From JAWKXU01 sp020446465 (GTDB lineage Bacteria > Pseudomonadota > Alphaproteobacteria > Sphingomonadales > Sphingomonadaceae), in the NCBI GenBank assembly GCA_041396845.1, contig JAWKXU010000003.1, positions 620,001 through 684,000 on the forward strand: DNA of 64,000 nt, written 5' to 3'. Numbering within the stretch: the first letter of the stretch is position 1; each line of letters starts with the position of its first letter. The translations under genes were made by a program, and so were the position numbers. Shown here one piece after another: positions 8,774 to 17,436 of this stretch. The notes below the pieces were generated by a model, which was given only the letters and a program-made list of their open reading frames with translations, was not told where the DNA came from and did not search any database.

Positions 8774-9224
8774 TGATCTTCTCTCCCGTATTCCTGTCAT
8801 CCCACGAATCTGGTGACCGCAGGACAACTTTGCTTTGTATGAAAACTCTCATGCCACGGCCCGAGACCGGGCGTCAACGATAACGTGGAATTTTTCAGCG
8901 GGAGCGAATAATTTTCGCATGACATATACCAGCAGCGCGCAAAGTGGAGCCACACTCCAATTCATAATTATTATTTTATATCACTATTTTATATTGCTTT
9001 TCTACCGAATGCACGGACCACTTTCACACTCAACCCAAGTACAAAAATTTATGTCAGTGCAATATAAATTCTACAGTGTAGTGGAAAAATACGCCCTGTC
9101 ACTCTAACGCCGGGCAATGGTCACGACTGGCCGCCCTCCCGGATGAGTCCGGCAGCACGCACACTGCGAGAAACAAGGTTTGCAGAGACAGTCACTGCGA
9201 TCGACGCTGGCCAGGCGGCGTGGC
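8774..9224. promoter_or_regulatory. AT-rich intergenic region, promoter side of the MaoC-thiolase operon
   Basis: No credible gene in about 450 bp. The stretch 8950-9095 is much richer in A+T than its surroundings, with several runs such as ATTATTATTTTATATC. A small palindrome CTACAGTGTAG lies at 9071-9081 and could be an operator. The plus-strand open frame at 8835-9107 has poor codon use and is not called. Confidence 0.4.
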
Positions 9225-10007
9225 CTAGAGCTTGTCGTTTGTCCGCAGCATCAGATCGCTCGCTGCGAGCGCTTCAAGCCCCAACCCAAGGCTAAGTGCT
9301 TCATCCATCAGCCGCTTGTAACGGTGCGTTAAAATTACGCGCGAATAGCGCAGAGCCAGATCCGTCTTGCCTGCAAACTCGCGCGCAATTTCCATCGCCC
9401 TGTCAAACACGCGATTTGCTGGCAAGACTTCGCCGATTACACCTGCAGCAAGCGCGTCGGCAGCACTGAGTTCCTGCCCCATCAGCAGGAAGTAACGTCC
9501 GCGATTGGGGCCAAGCACATATGTCCATACGACATGCGCACCATCGCCTGGCACAATGCCTGCGATGAAGTGCGGACCATCCTGGAATAATGCATCTTCA
9601 GACGCAATAACGATGTCGGACATCACTGGTATTTCAGGATGCATACGGGCCGGACCGTTGATAGCGCTGATCACGGGCACTTCGATCGCAAGCAGATTGG
9701 TCAGCAACTTGCGCCCATCGTAAAAAGTATGATCCCATTCAGCCGGGTTGTTCAGTTTGAAACTGGCAAAATCGATTTCCGCGCACCAGTCGTCGCCGGT
9801 TCCGGTCATCACGATCACTCTGTTTTCCCGGTCGGCACCGACAGTGGCAAAACAATGCCCCAGTTCGGCGTGACACTGCTCGCTCCAAATGAGAGGCCCG
9901 CCATTTGTGTGAAAACGCATAACGAGAACACCCTGGTCGTCACGTTCAAGCGCTATATTAGCATAATTGTCCGCATAGTCGGCAAACGAAGGCGCAAGTT
10001 TTGTCAT
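9225..10007 (-). CDS. 6-oxocamphor-hydrolase-like beta-diketone C-C hydrolase
   Basis: Crotonase-superfamily protein of 260 residues that closely resembles 6-oxocamphor hydrolase (OCH, CamK) of Rhodococcus, which splits a symmetric bicyclic 1,3-diketone by retro-Claisen hydrolysis. Against the OCH sequence as I remember it, all five functional residues (His45, His122, His145, Asp154, Glu244) are present one position later: His46 in QCHAELG, His123 in RMHPEI, His146 and Asp155 in GPHFIAGIVPGDG, Glu245 in GLGLEAL. These are not the residues of CoA hydratases. The ATG at 10007 (MTKLAPSFADY) matches the OCH N-terminus, so longer upstream starts are rejected. It diverges from the Rieske gene across an operator-like palindrome. 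Confidence 0.85.
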   Translation of the reverse strand: MTKLAPSFADYADNYANIALERDDQGVLVMRFHTNGGPLIWSEQCHAELGHCFATVGADRENRVIVMTGTGDDWCAEIDFASFKLNNPAEWDHTFYDGRKLLTNLLAIEVPVISAINGPARMHPEIPVMSDIVIASEDALFQDGPHFIAGIVPGDGAHVVWTYVLGPNRGRYFLLMGQELSAADALAAGVIGEVLPANRVFDRAMEIAREFAGKTDLALRYSRVILTHRYKRLMDEALSLGLGLEALAASDLMLRTNDKL

Positions 10008-10123
10008 GATCAGCCGACACCCGTTCCAGGATTGTAACACTTGACAGGATGGCAGCCCAATACGCTCTGGCAAACCATGAAATGTGTCTGCATGGTTGCG
10101 TTTCCTCTCCACCGGCCCTAGAA

Positions 10124-10137
10124 AACAATCGTTTGTT
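10124..10137. promoter_or_regulatory. Candidate TetR operator, copy 1
   Basis: AACAATCGTTTGTT, matching the perfect palindrome at 21423-21436 in 13 of 14 bases. It lies in the divergent promoter region between the OCH-like hydrolase (start 10007) and the Rieske oxygenase (start 10238). Confidence 0.65.
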
Positions 10138-10237
10138 TTTGTCAGAATAGCAAGCGCAGGTCAAGGTACGCTGGATGCTATAGGATTCGAGGGACAGTTC
10201 CCTCCGGTACAATTCGAATTCATTGGGAGATTGCGCC

Positions 10238-11329
10238 ATGAGCGTTCTGGACGACACGCAACAATACCCGCTTCCGCCGAGCGCCGTCGATGCACGACTC
10301 TACACCGATCCTGCACAGTTCGAACGCGAATTGCGTAATGTTTTCTTGAAATCCTGGCTGCGCGCCTGCCCTTCAGCCGACATTGCACAGCCAGGTGATT
10401 TCGTGGTCTGGGAAGAACTTCAACAATCAGTTGTCATCGCACGCAAGGAAGGAGGCGGCGTAACCGCATGGCATAACGTCTGCCAGCATAGGGGCGCGCG
10501 CCTTGTCGAAGAATCCGGCAAGTGTTCAAGCGGACGCTTCGTCTGCCCATGGCACGGTTTCATCTATGATCTGGACGGCAAGCTGCGGCTCGCGCCTCTC
10601 AAGAAGGAATTCGATCAGGCCCGGCTGGAAGGTATGCGAACGCCATCCGTCCGGTCGGAAGAATTTGGAGGATTTGTCTGGCTTTGCTTCGCCGAAGACA
10701 CGCCGGATTTGCGCACCTTTCTGGGGGACATTGCCGACGAACTCGATTGGTTCGCACTGGACAAATTCGACGTACGTTATCGCTTCGATCTCACGCTGGA
10801 CGCCAACTGGAAAGTTGTTGTCGATGCCTTCAACGAAACCTGGCACGTTCCTTTCACACATCAGGAAACGCTTTCTGAAGTAGTGCAATGGGGAAAGGCG
10901 CACTTGCGCATCTGCGATCCGCACAGCTGGATGACAATTCCCGTTCGCGGGTTGACTGATCGCGCGCCCGAAAACGCGGACCACCGCGCGTCACATATTA
11001 CGCATTATCTTGCCTTTCCCAATACGATCTATTCAAACTTCCCCTCGCACCTGCAAACATGGTCGATGTGGCCGATCAGCTGCGAAAGGACGCATTTTGT
11101 CGCCTACGGGATGGTTGGGCCTTGTCCTGAAGGCGTCAGCGAAGAAAAATGGGCGCAGCAGAATGATCGGGACTGGGCCAATTTCCGCGCTGTTGCATCA
11201 GAAGATACACGCATCATCAACAATTGGGGCAAGGTCGCGCACTCACTTGGCCAACGTGAATATATCTTCAATACAGCTGAAGGGCGACTGACCGCTTTTC
11301 ACGCAGAAATCGCACGACGCACAAGCTAG
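10238..11329 (+). CDS. Rieske non-haem iron oxygenase, alpha subunit
   Basis: Terminal oxygenase of 363 residues. The Rieske 2Fe-2S site is C82-x-H84 (NVCQHRGARL) and C103-x2-H106 (FVCPWHGF). The mononuclear iron site is in DAFNETWHVPFTH, with His203 and His208. Such proteins hydroxylate or demethylate ring compounds using electrons from a ferredoxin/reductase, none of which is encoded nearby. The ATG at 10238 has GGGAGA 8 bp upstream; the open extension to 10223 begins with TTG and is rejected. It is transcribed divergently from the OCH-like gene, so the two may act on related substrates. The substrate is unknown. Confidence 0.88.
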   Translation: MSVLDDTQQYPLPPSAVDARLYTDPAQFERELRNVFLKSWLRACPSADIAQPGDFVVWEELQQSVVIARKEGGGVTAWHNVCQHRGARLVEESGKCSSGRFVCPWHGFIYDLDGKLRLAPLKKEFDQARLEGMRTPSVRSEEFGGFVWLCFAEDTPDLRTFLGDIADELDWFALDKFDVRYRFDLTLDANWKVVVDAFNETWHVPFTHQETLSEVVQWGKAHLRICDPHSWMTIPVRGLTDRAPENADHRASHITHYLAFPNTIYSNFPSHLQTWSMWPISCERTHFVAYGMVGPCPEGVSEEKWAQQNDRDWANFRAVASEDTRIINNWGKVAHSLGQREYIFNTAEGRLTAFHAEIARRTS

Positions 11330-11360
11330 GCGGCACGGAATTTGTCCACGCCGCCTAGAC
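11319..11360. terminator. Bidirectional hairpin between convergent genes
   Basis: CTAGGCGGC at 11326-11334 and GCCGCCTAG at 11349-11357 form a perfect 9-bp stem containing both stop codons of the convergent Rieske and CoA-transferase genes. The right half also repeats 20 bases found at the 3' end of the IS5-type transposase gene near 51823 (see findings). Confidence 0.5.
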
Positions 11361-12497
11361 TGCGCTCCAGCCTATTTCGGCAAGGATTTCGGAGCGGTGC
11401 TCATCAAGTCGTGGCGGAAGGCTGCGCACAGCATTGCGATCCGCATCCACAGGCAGGCAAATCTGATTACCCCCGACCCCATCAACAGACGACAGTAGTT
11501 CTCGTTCGACAGCAACTGGCTGCCGCCACGCTTCCCCCAAACTGTTCACCCGCCCACAGGAAATGCGTGCCGTCTTGAGAACGTCGAGCCATTCATCGAC
11601 ACTACGCATGGTAATTGCCTGCGCGATCCTCGCGTCAATTTCTTCTCGCCGGGCAATGCGCTGTTCCATTGTGGCAAGATCTGAATCTGCCAGCAGATCA
11701 TCGAGACCCAGAACCTCACAAAGCCGCATAAACTGCGGATCGCTGGCCGTCGCAATCAGAAGTTCCCCATCGCGCGCGGAATAGACACCGTAAGGCGCAG
11801 CACTTGGCGCCCCGGCGCCCAGTTTTTCCGGCTCTTTTCCCGTCGCCAGATAGCCGAGCAACTGATGATTCATCATGTTGAACGCCGTATCGATAAGTGC
11901 TGGCTCAAGATGCTCGCCCTTGCCGCTCGTTTGCCGACGCTCCAGTGCAGCCATGATCCCCATGGCAGCCCACATGCCCGTGGTGAGGTCAAGCATCGAC
12001 GGCGCGATCCGTATGGTCCGATCCCCTTTGTTCCCGGTAAAGCTCATTAAACCGCTCACGGCCTGCACCAGCGCATCGTAGCCTGGCATGGTCCGCCCGA
12101 TCGGCCCGGAACCAAAAGCACTGATCGACGTGACTATCACTGTGGAATTATGTTTCTGAAATGCGGCGTAAGTCAGCCCTCTCTTTTCAGCGAAACCAGG
12201 CGGAAAACTTTCGATCACAATGTCAGCATGTTCCACCAGTCGAAATAGCAGGGCGCGATCCTCCTCGCTCTTGTAGTCAAGGAGGATGCTGCGCTTGTTG
12301 CGGTTGACTGCACTGAATACCGTGGCTTGTCCGTCGACATATGGCGGCAGGCTTCGCGTGTCATCACCCGAAGGGGGGCGCTCAACCTTGATGACATCAG
12401 CCCCCATATCGCCAAGGATCATCGCTGCGTAAGGACCAGCAAAGTTGGTCGCCAGATCGAGCACCCGAAGGTTCGGATATGTGTCTGAGAGGCTCAC
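11355..12497 (-). CDS. CaiB/BaiF-family (class III) CoA transferase
   Basis: Family III CoA transferase of 380 residues, which moves CoA between carboxylic acids via an aspartyl anhydride. Family features: LATNFAGPYAAMILGDMGAD near the N-terminus, VERPPSGDDTR, NRNKRSILLD, and RIAPSMLDLTTGMWA with the candidate catalytic aspartate. It overlaps the DUF59 gene by ATGA and is the last gene of the operon. It probably activates or exchanges CoA on an acid intermediate of cluster A. The partner acid is unknown. Confidence 0.88.
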   Translation of the reverse strand: MSLSDTYPNLRVLDLATNFAGPYAAMILGDMGADVIKVERPPSGDDTRSLPPYVDGQATVFSAVNRNKRSILLDYKSEEDRALLFRLVEHADIVIESFPPGFAEKRGLTYAAFQKHNSTVIVTSISAFGSGPIGRTMPGYDALVQAVSGLMSFTGNKGDRTIRIAPSMLDLTTGMWAAMGIMAALERRQTSGKGEHLEPALIDTAFNMMNHQLLGYLATGKEPEKLGAGAPSAAPYGVYSARDGELLIATASDPQFMRLCEVLGLDDLLADSDLATMEQRIARREEIDARIAQAITMRSVDEWLDVLKTARISCGRVNSLGEAWRQPVAVERELLSSVDGVGGNQICLPVDADRNAVRSLPPRLDEHRSEILAEIGWSAV

Positions 12498-12802
12498 GTC
12501 GCCCTACGCCTTACGCGTTCATCGGTCCAGAGTGTGTCGAGTGTCTGACAAACATTGACACTGTTCACGCCTGGCAATGTTGTTATTGCATCAGCAATAT
12601 AGGCACGCATACCATTGAAGTGGACACAGCCCGGATCTGTCAGACACAGCGTCACAGTTACCGCGCCTTGCGGGTCAAGGACAATATCTTCGATCAAACC
12701 CATTTCGACGAGGCTCATCGGGTCGCGCATAGCGATGCTGCATGGCTCCGGGATTGTATCGAGCCGGGCAAGTATCGCCTCTTTGAGTGCCGATCTGGTC
12801 AT
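12494..12802 (-). CDS. DUF59/MIP18-type metal-sulfur cluster assembly-like protein
   Basis: Protein of 102 residues of the PaaD/SufT/MIP18 family: LIEDIVLDPQGAVTVTLCLT, then the conserved cysteine region TDPGCVHFNGMRAYIADAI. Family members help assemble or insert Fe-S or other metal centres. It overlaps the amidohydrolase gene upstream (ATGA at 12802) and the CoA transferase downstream. A client is not known; the Rieske protein or the amidohydrolase are candidates. The short form starting MTRSALKEA is chosen because of the overlap. Confidence 0.75.
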   Translation of the reverse strand: MTRSALKEAILARLDTIPEPCSIAMRDPMSLVEMGLIEDIVLDPQGAVTVTLCLTDPGCVHFNGMRAYIADAITTLPGVNSVNVCQTLDTLWTDERVRRRAT

Positions 12803-13860
12803 CCCCGCACGACGCTCCATGGCGGCGGCGGACCAGCCGTGCGCGCTTTTGCGAAGGTATCCCGTGCAATACGCGGCAACTGGCGCTGTGCATCGAAACC
12901 ATAGAGTTTCAGGGCGTTTAACCCCAGAATGTTCGCACGGTCTTTTTCCGTCAGCTGGCGCAAACCGAACTCATCACAGTATTCATCGGGAAACTCGTAG
13001 TTTCGGAAGGCTTCCAGCAAAGGCGCAGGGTGGGCAAGGTTGTTGCCACTGGCGAACAATAGCCGATCGGAACCGACTTCAGTGACAAGCCGGCCCAGGA
13101 TTTTAGCGAAAACGCGCGGCTTGACGAGAATGTAGGAGAATGTGGTTTCCATCGTCATGAAGAGATTGGGATGCCGCTTCATCAGTTCGATGGACTGATC
13201 TAGAAAGGCTGTACCGCCGTGCACCATTTCAAAGGTGATGTCTGGAAAGCGTTTCAAAGGGGACGCCAGATCGTCGATCTCGAAGGCTTCCTTTGGTGCC
13301 GGCTCCAGCCACAACGCCTTGTGAATGGCGATCCGGTGGAGGCCCGCCTGCCGGCAGTATTCGAGGAAAGGCGTTGCCCAGTCCTCACCATCGAGCCGCC
13401 AGCCTTGTCCGATATTGTCGTAGAAGAACGCAGGGTATAGTTTTACGCCGTCGATAGCAAAGCGATCTGCCTGTCGCTTTATCTCGTCGATCGCACTGGC
13501 GACGATCGGCGTGCCGACAGTGCCGTAGATCTTTACCCGATCTGGATGCTCATCACGAAAAACCGCGCACTTTTCAGGCAAGGTAATCGGCCCCAGACCA
13601 AAGCCAAGATTAGGCAGTGCGTGAACAACTGCGAAGTCCACCGGACTTTCAGCAAATTCGGCCATGCCTATTTCGTCAAAACCGATGTCACGGAAGAATT
13701 CGTCCGGCTTCAAAGCATAATGCGCGTTCGGTTCATCATAAGACAGCCGGTGCGCGGCATAGACGGCCTCGACTTGCGGCATCGCAGCGGGATTCTGGTT
13801 CTGCGGCGACATGTTCCAGGGATGCACAACTGCATCGACAACCACCTGGCCATCAATCAC
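12799..13860 (-). CDS. Amidohydrolase-2 family protein with altered metal site
   Basis: TIM-barrel protein of 353 residues of the Amidohydro_2 family (ACMSD, gamma-resorcylate decarboxylase and relatives). The barrel strands are recognisable: VDGVKLYPAFF-like segment, HRIAIHKALW, ITFEMVHGGTAF, DRLLFASGNN. The first strand has DAVVHPWN instead of an HxH or ExH pair, and the last has SGNN where the family normally has SDxP with the metal-binding aspartate, so the metal site is atypical. The GTG at 13860 is chosen: AAGGA lies about 8 bp upstream, and the start overlaps the crotonase stop by 8 bp. A decarboxylase or C-C hydrolase role is possible but unproven. Confidence 0.72.
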   Translation of the reverse strand: MIDGQVVVDAVVHPWNMSPQNQNPAAMPQVEAVYAAHRLSYDEPNAHYALKPDEFFRDIGFDEIGMAEFAESPVDFAVVHALPNLGFGLGPITLPEKCAVFRDEHPDRVKIYGTVGTPIVASAIDEIKRQADRFAIDGVKLYPAFFYDNIGQGWRLDGEDWATPFLEYCRQAGLHRIAIHKALWLEPAPKEAFEIDDLASPLKRFPDITFEMVHGGTAFLDQSIELMKRHPNLFMTMETTFSYILVKPRVFAKILGRLVTEVGSDRLLFASGNNLAHPAPLLEAFRNYEFPDEYCDEFGLRQLTEKDRANILGLNALKLYGFDAQRQLPRIARDTFAKARTAGPPPPWSVVRG

Positions 13861-14665
13861 TGCGCCGGTCCTTGCGATTGTATTGCGGCGCACGCTTTTC
13901 GAGCGCAGCGTTGACGCCTTCGCGCAAGTCGTCGCTGTAAGTAAGCGTAGCGACGCCCCAGAAGCTCGCATTCATCGACCCGGTAAGGTCCATGTGCCAG
14001 CTCTGGCGTAGCTGCTGCTTGGTCGCTTCGATGGCAAGGCGCGGCCAGCGGGCGATGCGCGACGCAAGCGCGGTTGCTTCGGAGATCAGCTGGTCCGGTT
14101 CCACCACGCGATTTACAAGCCCCAGCGCCAGCGCACGTTCGGCATTTACAAGATCGCCTGTCAGTGCCAGTTCGGCCGCCAGCCCACTGCCGATAAGGCG
14201 AGGCAGAAAATAGGTGCCGCCATTGCCGGGGTTAAGTCCCAGCTTGATATAAGTCTCGCCCAGCTTTGCTTCCGTCGAAGCAATCCGCATGTCGCAGGCC
14301 AGCGCAAAGTCCAACCCTCCAGCTGTGGCTCCGCCATTGATCGCTGCGATGACTGGCAAGCGCGAGGAAACAATCTTCTGTGTCACCGGCCACAACACGC
14401 GCGCATTATACGGTTCCTGCGCATCGGCATGTTTTTCATCGAGATAGCGTTTGAATTCGACAAGGTCAGCGCCTGCACAAAATTGTTTGCCAGCGCCTGT
14501 TATGATCAGCACCCGGACTGAAAAATCGGCTTCGAGCGCATTGAGCGCATGTATCATGTCGGCTGCAAGTTCCGGCACCACGCCATTGCCGCGATCAGGC
14601 CTGTTAAGGGTGATGAGCGCAACACCATCAGCCGGACGTTCGAGAATGATGGTATCATATGTCAC
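13853..14665 (-). CDS. Enoyl-CoA hydratase/isomerase (crotonase)
   Basis: Crotonase-family protein of 270 residues with a normal oxyanion-hole segment (KQFCAGADLVEF) and INGGATAGGLDFALACDMRI. The first catalytic Glu of classical hydratases is Asp here (GLDFAL), and the second position reads LGLNPGNGGTYFLPR. It may be an isomerase or hydrolase rather than a simple hydratase. It is first in the run crotonase-amidohydrolase-DUF59-CoA transferase and lies 11 bp after the thiolase stop. Confidence 0.82.
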   Translation of the reverse strand: MTYDTIILERPADGVALITLNRPDRGNGVVPELAADMIHALNALEADFSVRVLIITGAGKQFCAGADLVEFKRYLDEKHADAQEPYNARVLWPVTQKIVSSRLPVIAAINGGATAGGLDFALACDMRIASTEAKLGETYIKLGLNPGNGGTYFLPRLIGSGLAAELALTGDLVNAERALALGLVNRVVEPDQLISEATALASRIARWPRLAIEATKQQLRQSWHMDLTGSMNASFWGVATLTYSDDLREGVNAALEKRAPQYNRKDRRSD

Positions 14666-14676
14666 AAGGACGCTCC

Positions 14677-15849
14677 TCAGCTTGCCCGTTCAAGAATTGT
14701 GGCAATGGCAAGGGCATAGGAACCGTCCAGCCAACCACCGCCGTTCACAGCCATCGCAAGGCGCGCTCCTTCTATCTGCCTTGCCCCCGCCTCACCACGC
14801 AATTGCAAAACAAGCTCTGCGAGTTGCGCACATCCCGTAGCCCCGACAGCATGACCACGACTAAGAAGGCCCCCGCTCATATTGACAGGGTGCGTTCCTG
14901 TCGGGCCGGTCTTACCTTCACGGAGCAGGGCATGACCTTCGCCCTCCCCGCAAAGGCCAATTTCATGATACTGGATGAGTTCAGCAGGGGCAGCGGCATC
15001 GTGCAGTTCCAGCACATCACAATCGGCGGCGCCAATCCCTGCAATCTGACAGGCTTTCGCAACAGAGGTCGCGACCGGCTGGCCAGAAGCCCCTGACTCA
15101 TTTTGACAGGCGCGAACGCGAACGAAGGGACCACCCAGCAATTTTGCCTTTTCCTGAGAGCAGACCACGACGGCTGCTGCCCCGTCTGTGATGGGTGAAC
15201 ACATACCAAGAGTCAGAGGGGGAACGATCATCCGGCCAGCCAGAACATCTTCTACGGTCTGCGGCTTTCGCATCTGTGCAAGCGGATTATGAATCGCATT
15301 GTTTCTGTTCTTCACCGCGATTGCTGCAAAATCTGCCGGTGTTGCACCATATTGCTCAAGGTAATTTCGGGCAACTTCAGCGTAGTAATCCATCAGCAGG
15401 GAGTTAGCGCTTTCCGTCCCCGGCTCCGCCTCACCGATTTCAGCGATGTCGGTGGAACCGCGCAGCGCAAGAAAAGGGCGCTGGCGATCCGCATGATGCA
15501 TCTGCTCTGCCCCCACAGCCAACGCAACTTCGGCAAGACCACTCGCCACTGCTTCCAGCGCAAGAAGGAACGCCGACCCGCCCGACGCACAGGCATTTTC
15601 GACATTGACAAGGGGCAGAAACCCCAACGGATGGTTGCGAAAGGCCACTTGCCCCTTGATCATATCCTGCTGCAGAACTGTGGGGGCAATGGCATTGCCA
15701 AAATAGACGCGATCGACCGCATTCGGCGCAATGCCCGCAGATGCGAGCGCCAGTTCTGCAGCCTCTACCGCCATACTACGCAAACCGCGGCCCGGCTGCT
15801 TGCCGAACTGCGTCATGCCGACACCCGCTATGCCAGCTTCGCGCGTCAT
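14677..15849 (-). CDS. Thiolase-like acetyl-CoA acetyltransferase (SCP-x type)
   Basis: Thiolase of 390 residues. The nucleophilic cysteine lies in NVENACASGGSAFLLAL, HDAAAPAEL stands at the HDxF position, and SGGLLSRGHAVGATG gives the catalytic-histidine GH motif. All three thiolase motifs are present, unlike the two other thiolase-like proteins in this cluster, so it is the best candidate for real thiolytic cleavage. The ATG at 15849 has AAAGGAA upstream and overlaps the ligase stop by ATGA, so the 17-codon extension is rejected. Confidence 0.85.
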   Translation of the reverse strand: MTREAGIAGVGMTQFGKQPGRGLRSMAVEAAELALASAGIAPNAVDRVYFGNAIAPTVLQQDMIKGQVAFRNHPLGFLPLVNVENACASGGSAFLLALEAVASGLAEVALAVGAEQMHHADRQRPFLALRGSTDIAEIGEAEPGTESANSLLMDYYAEVARNYLEQYGATPADFAAIAVKNRNNAIHNPLAQMRKPQTVEDVLAGRMIVPPLTLGMCSPITDGAAAVVVCSQEKAKLLGGPFVRVRACQNESGASGQPVATSVAKACQIAGIGAADCDVLELHDAAAPAELIQYHEIGLCGEGEGHALLREGKTGPTGTHPVNMSGGLLSRGHAVGATGCAQLAELVLQLRGEAGARQIEGARLAMAVNGGGWLDGSYALAIATILERAS

Positions 15850-17426
15850 AAACTTTTTTCCTTTGCGCCGCCGCCAATACGATTTGTCCGACCATGCCAA
15901 TACTTGTCACGAATTTCGCGCCGCAAGACCTTGCCATAGCCACTGACGGGCAACGCATCGACGAAATCGACAGACTTGGGCTTCTTGTACCCCGCAAGGC
16001 TCTGCCCACAAAAGCCGATCACATCCTCAGCGGCCAGCGCGCCCCGTTCGGCTGCCACCACTACCGCATGGACAGCCTCGCCCCAGTAATCATCAGGAAT
16101 GCCAAAAACGACACATGCCACCACATCCGGGTGCTGGATCAGCACTTCTTCTACTTCGCGCGGATAGACATTGTTTCCACCCGAAATGATCATGTCTTTT
16201 GAACGGTCAAGCAGGAACAGATACCCTTCCTCATCGAAATAGCCGATGTCGCCCGTATGCAGCCAGCCGCCACGCAATGCCTCTGCACTCGCTTCGGGAT
16301 TATTCCAGTAACCTGGCATCACCACATCGCCACGCACCACCACTTCCCCGGCTTCTCCCGAAGGTAATGGCTTGTCATCCTGACCGACGCAGCGCGCTTC
16401 GACATCCGTGCGAACCTGACCTGCAGAGCCAATGCGAGGATCCCCGGCGGCGAGCAGCCGCTGATGCGCTGACCGGGTAAGACCGGTTATCGTAATCGGC
16501 GCTTCGCCCTGACCATAGAGCTGCACGAAAACAGGGCCAAACGTTTCCATCGCCTGCCTGAGCTGTTCGACATAGATCGGGGCACCGCCATAACAGATGG
16601 CTTGCAACGAGGAGATATCATACCTGCCGGGCACATAGTCATCCAGCATCTTGATGATCTGCGTTGGCGCCATGAAGGCAATGTGCGAAACGCCGAGCCG
16701 CTCGACAGTAGCAAGCAACTGGTCAACATTGAAACTGACTGTGTCGGTTATGGCATTGACTGCGCCGCGCGCCACAGCTGGCAGAGCGACGATTCCGCTT
16801 CCATGGGACATTGGCGCACAATGCAGAACGACTTCGCCCGGCTGGATATTATGCAAATCCGCAAGGTAGTTCATGATGACGCAGCGGACCATGCGGTGAT
16901 TCCACATCGCTCCTTTCGGCTTGCCGGTGGTGCCCGATGTATAGAACAGCCAGCATATGTCTTCCGGCGCGGATTCAACAGCCTGCTCCAGTGCATGAGC
17001 CGGATCGAACAACATATCGAAAGGAAATGTTCCTTCGGCTGGTGCAATGCAAATTCTCTGCACACCTTCAAAAAGCATGGCGTCGGCAACGATCCCCGCC
17101 TGATATTCAAGGCCGTGAACCAACACTTTGGCACCGCTATCAGACACGATGTATGCCATTTCGCGCGCATGAAGACGGGCATTGACCGGCACGACGACCA
17201 GACCCGCTGCAAAACATCCGAAGATCACTTCCATGATGCGCGGCGAGTTGGCGAGGCAGAAGGCAACCCTGTCACCTCTCCTGCACCCCATCGACAGAAG
17301 GTTTCCGCCAATAGCGAGCGACCGTTCGCGAAACTGCGCGTACGTGTATCGCTCCTCACCCTGAATCAACGCAAGTTCTTTACCGCGTTGTCGCGCCGAC
17401 TTCTCAAGGAAAGCGAAACTGTTCAC
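15846..17426 (-). CDS. Acyl-CoA ligase (AMP-binding, FadD type)
   Basis: ANL-superfamily ligase of about 526 residues. The P-loop is FYTSGTTGKPKGAMWNH, the A5 region is LYGQGEAPITIT, the hinge/A8 region is HTGDIGYFDEEGYLFLLDRS, and the C-terminal lysine lies in SGYGKVLRREIR. It activates a carboxylic acid to its CoA thioester with ATP. The start is uncertain: no ATG fits, so GTG at 17426, 11 bp after the DUF35 stop, is chosen. An open frame extends to 17576, inside the DUF35 gene. Clustered with two thiolase-like genes. Confidence 0.85.
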   Translation of the reverse strand: MNSFAFLEKSARQRGKELALIQGEERYTYAQFRERSLAIGGNLLSMGCRRGDRVAFCLANSPRIMEVIFGCFAAGLVVVPVNARLHAREMAYIVSDSGAKVLVHGLEYQAGIVADAMLFEGVQRICIAPAEGTFPFDMLFDPAHALEQAVESAPEDICWLFYTSGTTGKPKGAMWNHRMVRCVIMNYLADLHNIQPGEVVLHCAPMSHGSGIVALPAVARGAVNAITDTVSFNVDQLLATVERLGVSHIAFMAPTQIIKMLDDYVPGRYDISSLQAICYGGAPIYVEQLRQAMETFGPVFVQLYGQGEAPITITGLTRSAHQRLLAAGDPRIGSAGQVRTDVEARCVGQDDKPLPSGEAGEVVVRGDVVMPGYWNNPEASAEALRGGWLHTGDIGYFDEEGYLFLLDRSKDMIISGGNNVYPREVEEVLIQHPDVVACVVFGIPDDYWGEAVHAVVVAAERGALAAEDVIGFCGQSLAGYKKPKSVDFVDALPVSGYGKVLRREIRDKYWHGRTNRIGGGAKEKSL

Positions 17427-17436
17427 CGCGCTGCCA

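Noticed and set aside
8835..9107. 90-codon plus-strand ORF in the AT-rich intergenic region
   Set aside because: Atypical codon use and composition, no ribosome site and no recognisable family; better seen as promoter DNA.
9215..9240. GGCCAGGCGGCGTGGCC after the OCH-like stop, considered as a third IS5 scar
   Set aside because: Only 11 bases are shared with the IS end and the rest differs; chance in GC-rich DNA is plausible.
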